From Lysobacter soyae (GTDB lineage Bacteria > Pseudomonadota > Gammaproteobacteria > Xanthomonadales > Xanthomonadaceae): a stretch of 64,000 nucleotides of DNA. The stretch is taken from the NCBI RefSeq assembly GCF_019551435.1, contig NZ_CP080544.1, forward strand, positions 496,001-560,000, given 5' to 3'. Shown piece by piece: positions 40,265 through 49,436 of this stretch (position 1 is the first letter of the stretch; every line of letters starts with the position of its first letter). The notes under the pieces are model-generated. The model was not told where the DNA came from and made no database searches. It was given only the letters and a program-made list of their open reading frames with translations. The position numbers were made by a program, and so were the translations under genes.

Positions 40265-41269
40265 ATGAGCATCGAACAGCTTTCCGAAATCGCACGTGCC
40301 ATGGTGGCACCGGGCAAGGGCATTATCGCCATCGACGAATCCTCTTCCACTTGCCAAAAGCGTTTCGACGGCGTCGGCATCGAATGCACCGAAGAAAACC
40401 GTCGCGCCTACCGCGAACTGCTGTTGACCACGCCGAATGTCAATGAATACCTGTCCGGCGCGATCTTGTTCGACGAAACCCTGCGTCAATCGACCAAAGA
40501 CGGCGTGCCGTTTGCCAAATACATGTCCGACAACGGCATGATCCCCGGCATCAAGGTGGACAAGGGGACGCACCCGCTCGCCGGTTTCCCGGGTGAAGTC
40601 ATCACCGAAGGCCTCGACGGTCTTCGTGCACGTCTCGAAGAATATGCACGTCTGGGCGCCAAGTTCGCCAAGTGGCGCGCGGTCATCACCATATCGGAAG
40701 ATGCACCGTCGGGCACCTGCATTGAAGCCAACTGCCAAGCATTGGCCCGCTATGCGGCCTTGTGCCAAGAAGCCGGCATTGTGCCGATGGTCGAGCCGGA
40801 AGTGCTGATGGACGGCGACCACGATATCGAAACCTGCTATGAAGTCACCGAAGTGACCCTGCGTACCTTGTTCGACGCCCTGTACCAACACAACGTCGCG
40901 CTGGAAGGCACCATCCTCAAGGCCTCGATGGTTGTGCCGGGCAAGGATTGTCCGGATCAAGCCAGTGTTGAAGAAGTGGCTGAAGCCACCTTGATGTGCT
41001 TGAAGTCGACCGTGCCGGCCATCTTGCCGGGCATCGTCTTCCTGTCCGGCGGTCAAAGCGACGAAGCAGCGACGGCACACCTGGACGCAATGAACCGCAT
41101 GGGTCCGAATCCGTGGCCGCTGTCGTTCTCCTACGGTCGCGCTATGCAACAAGCGGCATTGAAGCTGTGGTCGCAAGACATGACCGGCAACTGGTCCAAG
41201 GCGCAAGACACCGTTTATGCGCGTGCGCGTGACAACGGCTTGGCCGCACAGGGGAAGTGGGAAGGCTGA
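40265..41269 (+). CDS. Class I fructose-bisphosphate aldolase
   Basis: Cleaves fructose-1,6-bisphosphate to two triose phosphates through a Schiff base and needs no metal. The 334-residue protein is of the class I (animal/plant-like) type, with IIAIDESSSTCQKRFDGVG near the N-terminus and the Schiff-base lysine K219 in GTILKASMV. Class I enzymes are known in xanthomonads, whereas most gammaproteobacteria rely on class II. The ATG at 40265 is chosen for homology; upstream extension to 40217 overlaps the previous gene. It has its own terminator. Confidence 0.95.
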   Translation: MSIEQLSEIARAMVAPGKGIIAIDESSSTCQKRFDGVGIECTEENRRAYRELLLTTPNVNEYLSGAILFDETLRQSTKDGVPFAKYMSDNGMIPGIKVDKGTHPLAGFPGEVITEGLDGLRARLEEYARLGAKFAKWRAVITISEDAPSGTCIEANCQALARYAALCQEAGIVPMVEPEVLMDGDHDIETCYEVTEVTLRTLFDALYQHNVALEGTILKASMVVPGKDCPDQASVEEVAEATLMCLKSTVPAILPGIVFLSGGQSDEAATAHLDAMNRMGPNPWPLSFSYGRAMQQAALKLWSQDMTGNWSKAQDTVYARARDNGLAAQGKWEG

Positions 41270-41293
41270 TTCACGCCCTCACCGCAACAAGAA

Positions 41294-41319
41294 AACGCCG
41301 GCGCTTCGCCGGCGTTTTT
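41294..41319 (+). terminator. Intrinsic terminator after fba
   Basis: AACGCCGGCG (41294-41303) pairs perfectly with CGCCGGCGTT (41307-41316) around CTT, with a T run to 41319. It lies between convergent genes. Confidence 0.92.
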
Positions 41320-41342
41320 GTTTGAGCTATCGGTGTCGTGCA

Positions 41343-42296
41343 TTAAAGCGACGCCAACCAAGCATCATCCGATCCTTCTTCCATGCCTTCCATGAGGAAC
41401 GTGGAGAGATAGCGTTCGCCTGTATCGGGCAGCATGGCGAGGATCGCGTCACCGGATTGGACGGTTTTTGCCACATCGAGCGCGGCATGCACCGTTGCTC
41501 CGCCGGACAGGCCGACAAAGAGCCCTTCTTCAGTCGCCAATCGGCGCGCCATATTGCGCGCCGCTTCATCGCCAACGGTCCAGATCTGATCGGCGATATC
41601 GCGATTCAAGACCTCGGGGATGAAATCCGGTGTCCATCCTTGAATCTTGTGCGGCGACCATTCCTTGCCCGAGAGCAGAGGGGCCACGGCGGGTTCGGCG
41701 GCATGGATGCGGATCCCGGGGCGGGCCGCTTTCAAGACTTCGCCGACACCCGTCAGCGTGCCGCCGGTACCCCAGCCGGTAACGAAGTGATCGAGCCTGG
41801 CCGTGGCGAACTCGCGCAAAATTTCCGCAGCCGTGGTGTTGCGATGGTAGGCGGGATTGGCCGGATTACCGAACTGGTTGGCCAGCAGCCAGCCATGTTT
41901 GTCGGCCAATTCCTGCGCGCGCCTGACCATGCCGGTGCCGCGTTCGGCGGCGGCGGTCAAAATCACTTTGCCGCCGTAGGCACGAATCAGTTTCCGACGT
42001 TCGACGGAAAAGGTTTCGGACATGACGGCGACGAAGCGATAGCCGCGCGCAGCGCAGGCCATGGCGAGTGCGATGCCGGTGTTGCCGGAGGTCGCTTCAA
42101 CCAAAGTATCGCCTGGTTTAAGCAGGCCTTTCTGTTCGGCATCCAACAAGATCGCGTGGGCGAGTCGATCCTTGACGGAACCGCCCGGATTGAAAAACTC
42201 GGCTTTCACATACAGTTGCACGCCTTCGGGTGCAATCCGGTTCAGGCGGATGATCGGCGTGCGACCGATGGTTTCCAAAACGTTGTCATAAATCAT
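41343..42296 (-). CDS. cysK: Cysteine synthase (O-acetylserine sulfhydrylase)
   Basis: PLP enzyme that makes cysteine from O-acetylserine and sulfide. The product has 317 residues from the ATG at 42296, which has GGAG six bases upstream; an alternative ATG at 42308 overlaps that site. The PLP lysine is K42 in NPGGSVKDR, the substrate loop is TSGNTGIALA, and the phosphate loop is GWGTGGTLTG. The CysK/CysM subgroup is hard to separate without alignment, though the sequence resembles CysK. It is divergent from an RND efflux operon across a 117-base gap with a 30-bp dyad. Confidence 0.92.
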   Translation of the reverse strand: MIYDNVLETIGRTPIIRLNRIAPEGVQLYVKAEFFNPGGSVKDRLAHAILLDAEQKGLLKPGDTLVEATSGNTGIALAMACAARGYRFVAVMSETFSVERRKLIRAYGGKVILTAAAERGTGMVRRAQELADKHGWLLANQFGNPANPAYHRNTTAAEILREFATARLDHFVTGWGTGGTLTGVGEVLKAARPGIRIHAAEPAVAPLLSGKEWSPHKIQGWTPDFIPEVLNRDIADQIWTVGDEAARNMARRLATEEGLFVGLSGGATVHAALDVAKTVQSGDAILAMLPDTGERYLSTFLMEGMEEGSDDAWLASL

Positions 42297-42334
42297 GGCG
42301 GACTCCATCGTTCTAGGGATTCCACAGCGTATAG

Positions 42335-42364
42335 GTCAACGTGTGACCGGTGTGGAACGTTGAC
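42335..42364. promoter_or_regulatory. 30-bp dyad between cysK and the RND operon, candidate operator
   Basis: GTCAACGT (42335-42342) and ACGTTGAC (42357-42364) form a perfect 8-bp inverted repeat with a 14-base spacer whose centre includes ACCGGT. It overlaps a minus-strand TTGACC (42334-42339) that has TAGAAC 18 bases further on (42310-42315), a possible cysK promoter. No regulator gene is adjacent. Confidence 0.55.
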
Positions 42365-42413
42365 ATGACTTGTGGCCTAAAACGCTGTCACCTCCCCCGT
42401 TTAGAATTTGCCC

Positions 42414-43499
42414 ATGCAAACAATGTCCCGAAAATTCCCCCGCCGCGCATTCATTTTCTTGAGCCTTGTCGCGCTGAGCTTGCCACTGGTTTCTTGCAAG
42501 AAATCGGGCAGCGACGGTGCCGCCAAACGTGAGGATGCGCCCATCGGCGTGGTGACGGAGGTCGTTCGCGAGACGCCATGGCAAGACACTTTGAAGGCGC
42601 TCGGTACGGTCAAGGCACGAGAATCCGTGTCGGTGACGTCGAAGGTCAGCGAAGTGGTGTCTGCCGTCCATTTCGAAAGCGGACAGTCGCTTGGGCGCGG
42701 TGCGCCGCTGGTCACCCTCACCGGCGAGCAACAACGCACGGCGCTGGCGGCGTTGGCTGCGCAATTGGATGATGCGGAAAAGAACTATCAACGGCTCGCG
42801 GCGCTCGGGCAGCAACAGCTGATTGCGCGTGCCACCGTCGACGCGCAGAAAGCGTCGCGGGATGCGCTGCGCGCGCAAGCCGCCACGATTCGCGCCAATC
42901 TTTCCGATCGTGTCATCCGCGCGCCGTTTGCCGGGGTCGCCGGGATTCGCGAAGTGAGCCCCGGTGCCTTGGTGACACCCGGAACCGTTATCACCACTTT
43001 GGATGATCTGTCTTCGGTCTATGTCGATTTCCCGGTGCCGGAAACCGAGTTGGCCGATGTGGGTCCAGGCCAAGCGATCGTCGGGACAGCCGCGAGTTGG
43101 GCGGATCGTCGTTTTGACGGTCGCGTGAGTGTGGTGGCCCCGCGCTTGGATGCCGCCTCGCGTGCAGCCACGGTGCGCGGCAATTTTCCGAATGCCGACC
43201 GCGCGTTGAAGCCGGGCATGCTGGTGGAAGTGCAAGTCGAACGCGGTGAGCGTCCGGCCATCGTTGTGCCGGAAATTGCGGTTTTGCAAGTCGGCGATGA
43301 AACCTATGTGTGGAAAGTCGTCAACGGTGCCGTGGTCAAGGCGCCGATTGTCGTCGGCGGCCGCGTACCCGGCAAAGTGCAGGTCAAGGAAGGCATCGTC
43401 GCGGGTGACAAGATCGTCGTCGAAGGCGTGGGCAAGCTCAAAGCCGGCGCCAAAGTGCGCGAGGCGGGCAAGCCTGCCGACGACGACAAGGCGCCCTGA
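42414..43499 (+). CDS. RND efflux periplasmic adaptor (membrane fusion) lipoprotein
   Basis: A 361-residue membrane fusion protein joining an RND pump to an outer-membrane channel. The N-terminus has a lipoprotein-type signal with LVSC followed by KK, then the barrel-sandwich (lipoyl) halves, a coiled-coil hairpin (about 100-150, with the Ala/Gln-rich segment), and the beta-barrel domain starting VYVDFPVPETEL. The ATG at 42414 has no ribosome-binding site, but TAGAAT lies at 42402-42407, seven to twelve bases upstream, so the mRNA could be leaderless. The permease starts three bases after the stop. Confidence 0.9.
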   Translation: MQTMSRKFPRRAFIFLSLVALSLPLVSCKKSGSDGAAKREDAPIGVVTEVVRETPWQDTLKALGTVKARESVSVTSKVSEVVSAVHFESGQSLGRGAPLVTLTGEQQRTALAALAAQLDDAEKNYQRLAALGQQQLIARATVDAQKASRDALRAQAATIRANLSDRVIRAPFAGVAGIREVSPGALVTPGTVITTLDDLSSVYVDFPVPETELADVGPGQAIVGTAASWADRRFDGRVSVVAPRLDAASRAATVRGNFPNADRALKPGMLVEVQVERGERPAIVVPEIAVLQVGDETYVWKVVNGAVVKAPIVVGGRVPGKVQVKEGIVAGDKIVVEGVGKLKAGAKVREAGKPADDDKAP

Positions 43500-43502
43500 T
43501 CA

Positions 43503-46500
43503 ATGAAGATTTCCGAACTCTCCATCAAACGACCCGTGTTGGCCGTGGTGATGAGCATGTTGCTCATCGTGCTCGGCGTCATGTCGTTTACGCGGCTGAC
43601 CTTGCGGGAGTTGCCCGCGATCGATCCGCCCATCGTCTCGGTGCAAGTGTCGTATCCGGGTGCATCGGCAAGCGTGGTCGAATCGCGCATCACGCAATCC
43701 TTGGAAGATGCGTTGGCGGGGATCGAAGGCATCAATACGATCGAATCGAGCAGCCAGAACGGCAGCTCGCGCATCAGTATCGAATTCCTCGCCTCGCGTG
43801 ATATTGAAGGTGCGGCAAATGACGTGCGCAATGCGGTGAGCCGCGTGGCCGACCGCATGCCCGACGAAGCGGAAGCACCCGAAATCTCCAAAGTCGAAAG
43901 CGATTCGGACCCCATCATCTGGTTGAACATGCGTTCGTCGACGATGAACACCTTGGAGATGTCCGACTACACGCGACGCTACGTGTTGAACCGCTTGTCG
44001 AGTTTGCCGGGTGTTGCACAGGTTCGCATCGGTGGTGAACAACGCTATGCGATGCGCGTGTGGTTGGATGGCAATGCCTTGGCCGCACGCAATCTCACCT
44101 CGGATGATGTGCGTCGCACTCTGAGCAATGAAAACGTGGAGTTGGGTGCCGGGGGTTTGGAGTCCAAGGATCGCGATTTCATCTTGCGCGTGCAGCGCGA
44201 CTATGTCTCGCCGGAGAAATTCGCCGACATGCCGATCGCGCGCGGCGCGGACGGCTATGTGGTCAAACTGTCGGATGTGGCGAAGGTTCGTCTTGAATCT
44301 TCGGAACGCCGCGCTTACTACCGAAGCAACGGCGAACCAGCCATCGGCCTCGGTGTGGTCAAAACTTCAACGGCCAACAGTCTGGATGTGGCGAATGAAG
44401 CGCGCGCCGCGATCGACGAGATCAACGCGACTTTGCCGAAAGGCACCGAAATGTATGTTGCGTTCGATAACACGACGTTTATTTCGGCAGCGGTGGAGCG
44501 TGTTTACGCGACGTTGTTCGAAGCCATCATCCTGGTGCTGATCGTCATTTGGTTGTTCCTTGGCAGCTTGCGCGCGGCGCTCATTCCTGCGGTGACAGTA
44601 CCGGTCTGTTTGATCGCTTCGTTCATCGCGCTCTATGCGTTCGGCTTCTCCATCAATCTGTTGACCTTGCTTGCCTTGGTGTTGTGTATCGGGCTCGTGG
44701 TGGACGATGCGATCGTCGTCGTGGAGAACATCCAGCGTCGCGTCGATTTGGGTGAGCCTGCCTTGGTCGCCGCGAAACGCGGCACGGCGCAGGTGGCCTT
44801 CGCGGTCATCGCCACCACGGCGGTGTTGGTGGCGGTCTTCGTGCCGGTGGGTTTCCTTCAAGGCAATACCGGACGATTGTTCCGTGAGTTGTCGGTGGCG
44901 ATGGCGGCGGCCGTCGTCATTTCCGCATTCGTTGCGCTGACCCTGACGCCGATGATGGCTTCGAAGCTGTTGAAACCGCACAGCGGTCCGCACGCGGTGA
45001 AAAACAATCGTGTCAGCGAATGGCTAAACGCACGTTTCGAAACAGTGGCGCGCGGCTACCACGGACTGTTGTCGCGGCACGTGCATCGTTTCGGCATGTT
45101 TGCCGTCATCGTGGTGCTGGCATGTGCATCGATGGTTTTGTTGTTCAAGTTCCTGCCGAGTGAACTGGCGCCGGCTGAAGATCGCGGGTCGTTCCAGCTG
45201 ATGATGGAAGGGCCTGAAGGGGCCAGCTTCGATTACACGGTCGACCAGATGCACAAGGTCGAGAAGATCCTTGCGGAAGAAACCGGCGAAGGCAAACCGA
45301 TCAAACGTGCGAATCCGCGCGTGCCGGGCAGCTTCGGTGCATCACAGGAAATGCATACCGGACGCGCAACGATCTTCCTCGAGGATTGGGATAAACGCAC
45401 TACCAGCACCAAGGACATTGCGGCAGAGTTGCAAAAGAAGTTTGCCGGCAATACGGCAGTCAAGGTGCGTACCCAGGTGGGTGGCGGCTTGGTGCGTACG
45501 CGCGGGCAGCCGTTCCAAATGGTCCTCGGCGGTCCCGACTATGCGGAAATCGCGCAATGGCGCGACATCATGCTCGACAAGATCAATGACTATCCGGGAC
45601 TGACCGGTGCGGACTCCGACTACAAGGAAACCCGGCCGCAAATGCGCGTCCTGATCGATCATGCCCGCGCGTCCGACCTCGGTGTGACACCGCAAGCCAT
45701 CGGTTCTGCGTTGCAGACGATGATGGGCGGGGTGCGCGCCACCACTTTCGTCAACGACGGTCAGGAATATGACGTGATGTTGCAGGCGGATCGCGACGCG
45801 CGTTCGTCGCAAGCCGACCTTGCGGCAATCCAAGTGCGCGCAGCCAACGCCAGCTTGGTGCCGTTGTCCAACCTGGTCACGCTGAAAGAGCTGGCCGAGC
45901 CCGCCAATTTCAATCGCTTCAACCGTCTGCGTTCGATCACTATCAGCGCCGGGCTTGCGCCGGATGCACGCCTTGGCGATGCGGTGGCATGGGCGCAGGA
46001 AACCGCACGTGCAAGTCTGCCCGAGCATGCGCAGATCAGTTGGAAAGGTGAGGCCAAAGAGCTGCAAGATTCCGGTGGCGAAGTCATCCTGACCTTCGCC
46101 ATGGCCTTGCTGATCGTGTATTTGGCATTGGCCGCGCAATTCGAAAGCTTTGCCCACCCGTTTGTCATCATGTTGACGGTGCCGCTGGCGGTCTTGGGTG
46201 CGTTGTTCGGTTTGTGGATCACCGGCGGCACGCTCAATTTGTTCTCACAAATCGGCATCGTCATGTTGGTGGGGCTGGCGGCGAAAAACGGCATTTTGAT
46301 TGTCGAGTTCGCCAACCAATTGCGCGATGAAGGCAGGAGCGTGCATGACGCGATCGTCGAAGCCTCGGCGGTCCGTTTGCGTCCGATCTTGATGACCTCT
46401 ATCGCCACCGTGGCGGGTGCGGTGCCTTTAGTGGTCGCGGGCGGGCCGGGTTCGGCCAGTCGTGCCACCATCGGTATCGTGGTGATCTTCGGCGTGTCAA

Positions 46501-46637
46501 TTTCGACCTTGCTGTCGTTGTTTGTCGTTCCCGCGTTCTATGCCTTGATCGCGCCCCGCACGCAGTCACCTGACACGGTGGCCAATGAGCTCGAAAAATT
46601 GGAAAGCGCCACGCCATCGGTAGGGGGTCACGCATGA
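43503..46637 (+). CDS. RND efflux pump permease (HAE1/AcrB superfamily)
   Basis: A 1044-residue proton-driven inner-membrane transporter with twelve membrane helices and two large periplasmic loops. The N-terminus MKISELSIKRPVLAVVMSML and the helix-4 motif GLVVDDAIVVVENIQRR with paired aspartates of the proton relay are visible. The second half repeats the fold with LVGLAAKNGILIVEFANQLR. It resembles MdtB/MexF-like multidrug pumps; the substrate is unknown. No outer-membrane factor gene and no TetR or other regulator lie in the cluster, so it must share a TolC-type channel encoded elsewhere. It overlaps the next gene by four bases. Confidence 0.93.
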   Translation: MKISELSIKRPVLAVVMSMLLIVLGVMSFTRLTLRELPAIDPPIVSVQVSYPGASASVVESRITQSLEDALAGIEGINTIESSSQNGSSRISIEFLASRDIEGAANDVRNAVSRVADRMPDEAEAPEISKVESDSDPIIWLNMRSSTMNTLEMSDYTRRYVLNRLSSLPGVAQVRIGGEQRYAMRVWLDGNALAARNLTSDDVRRTLSNENVELGAGGLESKDRDFILRVQRDYVSPEKFADMPIARGADGYVVKLSDVAKVRLESSERRAYYRSNGEPAIGLGVVKTSTANSLDVANEARAAIDEINATLPKGTEMYVAFDNTTFISAAVERVYATLFEAIILVLIVIWLFLGSLRAALIPAVTVPVCLIASFIALYAFGFSINLLTLLALVLCIGLVVDDAIVVVENIQRRVDLGEPALVAAKRGTAQVAFAVIATTAVLVAVFVPVGFLQGNTGRLFRELSVAMAAAVVISAFVALTLTPMMASKLLKPHSGPHAVKNNRVSEWLNARFETVARGYHGLLSRHVHRFGMFAVIVVLACASMVLLFKFLPSELAPAEDRGSFQLMMEGPEGASFDYTVDQMHKVEKILAEETGEGKPIKRANPRVPGSFGASQEMHTGRATIFLEDWDKRTTSTKDIAAELQKKFAGNTAVKVRTQVGGGLVRTRGQPFQMVLGGPDYAEIAQWRDIMLDKINDYPGLTGADSDYKETRPQMRVLIDHARASDLGVTPQAIGSALQTMMGGVRATTFVNDGQEYDVMLQADRDARSSQADLAAIQVRAANASLVPLSNLVTLKELAEPANFNRFNRLRSITISAGLAPDARLGDAVAWAQETARASLPEHAQISWKGEAKELQDSGGEVILTFAMALLIVYLALAAQFESFAHPFVIMLTVPLAVLGALFGLWITGGTLNLFSQIGIVMLVGLAAKNGILIVEFANQLRDEGRSVHDAIVEASAVRLRPILMTSIATVAGAVPLVVAGGPGSASRATIGIVVIFGVSISTLLSLFVVPAFYALIAPRTQSPDTVANELEKLESATPSVGGHA

Positions 46638-47440
46638 GTTCGGACATCTGGAAAAATGCGCGCAGCGGCCCGTCGGGTGAGCGCGAGCGATCGGCAAGTA
46701 CGCGCGCGAAGGAGCTGCGCTTGCATGGTTTGAATGCTGTGCTTGCCATGTTCACCGCGACGCCCGAGCGTCTTCGCAAACTTTATCTGTCAGAAAGTCG
46801 CCTGACTGACTTGAAGGATGTCCTCAAGTGGTGCGTGCAGCACCGTGTGGGCTATCGCGTCGTCGAGGACGGTGACCTGTCGAAGCTCGCGCAGACCTCG
46901 CATCATGAAGGCGTGGTGGCCGATGTATTGCCGCCTCAGGAGCGAACCCTCGAGGCCTGGTTGGCCGAAGTCGGTGGCGTCGAAAGCGTCTGCGCCATTT
47001 GGTTGGACGGTGTCGGCAATCCGCATAACTTGGGCGCCATCATGCGCAACGCCGCGCACTTCGGTGCTTCGGCCATGTTGATCGAGGCGACGGCCGTCAA
47101 TCCGATATCAGGTGCCTCTGCGCGTGTTGCTGAAGGTGGTGCCGAGCGGATTTCGGTTGTGCGTCTGCCGTCGGATGCAAAACGTGCCATGCCATTGCTG
47201 CGCGACGCCGGCTTTGGTTTGGTGGCCACTTTGGTTCGCGATGGTGCCGACGTGTACAAGACGGATTTGCCGGCAAAACTCATCTATGTGATGGGCGCCG
47301 AACAACAAGGCATGCACAAAGGCTTGGCGCAAGCTTGCGACGTGCAAGTGTCCATTCCCGGCACCGGCGAAGTGGAAAGTTTGAATGTTGCGTCGGCGAC
47401 TGCGGTTTTTCTGGCCGAGTGGTATCGCCGACGCAATTGA
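46634..47440 (+). CDS. SpoU/TrmH-family RNA 2'-O-methyltransferase
   Basis: A 268-residue SPOUT methyltransferase with an N-terminal L30e-like RNA-binding region (LHGLNAVLAMF onward) and the three knot motifs: DGVGNPHNLGAIMRNAAHFG (motif 1), VMGAEQQGM (motif 2) and VESLNVASATAV (motif 3). SAM is the methyl donor. The exact target, 23S rRNA (RlmB-like) or tRNA, cannot be decided from sequence. The start overlaps the RND permease stop (ATGA), so it is translationally coupled to the efflux operon, although a functional link is not obvious. It is convergent with the M28 peptidase. Confidence 0.9.
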   Translation: MSSDIWKNARSGPSGERERSASTRAKELRLHGLNAVLAMFTATPERLRKLYLSESRLTDLKDVLKWCVQHRVGYRVVEDGDLSKLAQTSHHEGVVADVLPPQERTLEAWLAEVGGVESVCAIWLDGVGNPHNLGAIMRNAAHFGASAMLIEATAVNPISGASARVAEGGAERISVVRLPSDAKRAMPLLRDAGFGLVATLVRDGADVYKTDLPAKLIYVMGAEQQGMHKGLAQACDVQVSIPGTGEVESLNVASATAVFLAEWYRRRN

Positions 47441-47447
47441 AAGACGG

Positions 47448-48860
47448 TTACGGTTTGGCCTTGACCAAGGCCGGGCCGCTGCCGAGACTGCCGTCCGCAT
47501 TCGCCGCCATCAAGGCCACCGCCGCGTAAGCTGCGGTGTTTTGTTGCAAGGCCTTGGGATCAATCTTGTCCAAGGTGTCGTTCGGCGTGTGGTGCAAATC
47601 GAAGTATCGGCTGGCATCGTGGGCAAATGCGGCCGCCGCGGCGCCGCTGCCTTGCATGAGCTCCATTTCCGATTCGGCGTTGCCTTGCTGCGGTGTGTAG
47701 GCGATGCCCAGCGGTGCGATCACGTCATACATCTGCTTGACCGCTTTTTCCGCCTCTGTGCCCCAGCTGCCGCCGAAGGCATAGATGATGCCCGGGCCAG
47801 AGTCGGACTCCATCACCATCTGATGTCGGCGGATCTTGTCCTTCTGTGATTCGGCGTAAACACGTCCGCCCCACAGGCCCTGTTCCTCATTGGCGAAAGC
47901 AATGACGCGAATCGTGCGAATCGGTCGTGTTTTCATTTGCTTGATCAAGTGGCCCGCGGCCATGGTCAACGCGATGCCGCCGCCGTCGTCGATGGCGCCG
48001 GTGCCGAGGTCCCAGGAATCTAGATGTGCACCCAGCGCGACGATGTCATCGGGCTTGCCGCTACCGGTGATTTCACCGATGACATTTTGCGAGGTATAGG
48101 TGCCGTTGAATCCGCAGTCGAGTGCGAGCTTGATCTCGGTTTTGCCCAGTGCCACCAAGCGCGCCAACTGGTCGGCATCATTGTTGCTGAGCGAAGCGGC
48201 CGGAATCGGCGTCTGATCGTCATAACCGGTCATGCCGGTATGCACATTGCGATGCCAGTCGGTGCCGGCGGGTCGCATCACATAACCGATCGCGCCGGCG
48301 CGCGATGCCGCGCCCGGACCGCGACGTCGTACCGATGCGCCCACGCCATAGCCGTGGCCGTCACGGGCGCGCGGCATCGGCACGTCGACAAACACAATCT
48401 TGCCTTTCAAGCTGCCGGGCGCAACCGCTTGCAACGCTTTCAGTGAGTCAAAGCGCACCACTTCACCTTGAACGGTGCCGCCGGGACTTCCGCCCAAGGC
48501 CGTCAATGCCAGTGCTTGCGACGAATGCCCGAGCACTTCGCCATGTTCGCTTCGACGCTCCCACTTCGGAAACGTGACGTCTTGCGTCCAGACCTTGTCA
48601 TAGCCGAGGGCCTTGAATTTCGCTTTCGCCCAAGCGACTGCGCGCGCATCGCCCTCACTGCCGGCCAGACGCGGACCGACTTCGGTCGTCAGCGATTCGA
48701 CAATGGCCCATGCGGTGTCATCGTTCAATGCGCGATCGCGCAGGGTGGTGGCGTCTTTCACCACCTCGTCGGGAATGTGTGTTTCTGCTGCAAACGCCGC
48801 TGAGGAGAGCGGCAGACCGAGCGCGACAAGCAGCGCCCATGAAAGATTCGATTTGCGCAT
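47448..48860 (-). CDS. Secreted M28-family zinc peptidase
   Basis: A 470-residue metallo-aminopeptidase or carboxypeptidase of family M28 with a Sec signal peptide (MRKSNLSWALLVALGLPLSS and onward, ending AFAA). Metal ligands are seen in LGAHLDSWDLGTGAIDDGGG (His and Asp), FANEEQG (catalytic Glu pair), MESDSG and LHHTPNDT. A PA (protease-associated) insert precedes the catalytic domain. The ATG at 48860 is the first true ATG; upstream in-frame TTG codons were not chosen, and GGAG lies at 48868-48871 on this strand. A long hairpin abuts that site. Confidence 0.92.
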   Translation of the reverse strand: MRKSNLSWALLVALGLPLSSAAFAAETHIPDEVVKDATTLRDRALNDDTAWAIVESLTTEVGPRLAGSEGDARAVAWAKAKFKALGYDKVWTQDVTFPKWERRSEHGEVLGHSSQALALTALGGSPGGTVQGEVVRFDSLKALQAVAPGSLKGKIVFVDVPMPRARDGHGYGVGASVRRRGPGAASRAGAIGYVMRPAGTDWHRNVHTGMTGYDDQTPIPAASLSNNDADQLARLVALGKTEIKLALDCGFNGTYTSQNVIGEITGSGKPDDIVALGAHLDSWDLGTGAIDDGGGIALTMAAGHLIKQMKTRPIRTIRVIAFANEEQGLWGGRVYAESQKDKIRRHQMVMESDSGPGIIYAFGGSWGTEAEKAVKQMYDVIAPLGIAYTPQQGNAESEMELMQGSGAAAAAFAHDASRYFDLHHTPNDTLDKIDPKALQQNTAAYAAVALMAANADGSLGSGPALVKAKP

Positions 48861-48869
48861 CAACAAACT

Positions 48870-48929
48870 CCGGTTGTGGAACGGGCTCTTCTTAGCCTAA
48901 CAGCAGACCATCGCCCGTTGCACAACCGG
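48870..48929 (-). other. 60-nt stem-loop between mscL and the M28 gene
   Basis: CCGGTTGTG (48870-48878) pairs with CACAACCGG (48921-48929), and AACGGGC (48880-48886) pairs with GCCCGTT (48913-48919). Together they make a 17-position stem with one G-G mismatch and a 26-base loop. On the minus strand it ends next to the GGAG of the M28 gene and follows the mscL stop by 16 bases. No T run follows. Confidence 0.75.
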
Positions 48930-48945
48930 TGCTTGTTTGAATGCG

Positions 48946-49347
48946 TTACTTTTTCAGCGAATCGCGGATTTCGCGAAGCAACAACACGTCTTCCGGCGGT
49001 GCGGCATCCGCCGCCGGCGTGCGCATGCGGTTATAGGCCTTGATGAACAGGAAAATCACGAACGCAATCAGAAGGAAATCAATACACACTTGGATGAATT
49101 CGCCATAGCGGATGGCGACTTCCGCGGCGGTCTCTTTGCCGCTGGCATCTGTCACGGCCGGGGTGATGACATGTTTCCAGTCTTTGAAGCTGACGCCGCC
49201 GGTCATGACGCTAAGTGCAGGCATCACAATGCCATCCACCAACGCCGTGACAATTTTTCCGAACGCCGCACCAATCACCACACCGACCGCCAAATCGACC
49301 ACGTTGCCTTTGGCGATGAACTCTTTGAACTCGCTGATCATTCCCAT
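48946..49347 (-). CDS. mscL: Large-conductance mechanosensitive channel MscL
   Basis: Emergency osmotic release valve of the inner membrane, forming a homopentamer. The 133-residue protein matches the family length. It has an amphipathic N-terminal helix ([20 protein letters not shown]), TM1 with the [19 protein letters not shown] gate, a periplasmic loop, TM2 ([15 protein letters not shown]) and a C-terminal helix ending [11 protein letters not shown]. The ATG at 49347 follows GAGGAG; the ATG at 49341 is an alternative. Divergent from the Rieske gene. Confidence 0.96.
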   Translation of the reverse strand: MGMISEFKEFIAKGNVVDLAVGVVIGAAFGKIVTALVDGIVMPALSVMTGGVSFKDWKHVITPAVTDASGKETAAEVAIRYGEFIQVCIDFLLIAFVIFLFIKAYNRMRTPAADAAPPEDVLLLREIRDSLKK

Positions 49348-49436
49348 CAGGTACTCCTCAAAATTGGTAAGGGGAATCACCGTCCACAAGGGTACGGGTT
49401 TCAGCATTGGAACACGATTGCTGCTACGGTTGCGTC

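Noticed and set aside
48870-48929. Integron attC site
   Set aside because: The long stem recalled an attC fold, but the GTTRRRY/RYYYAAC core sites are absent and there is no cassette array.
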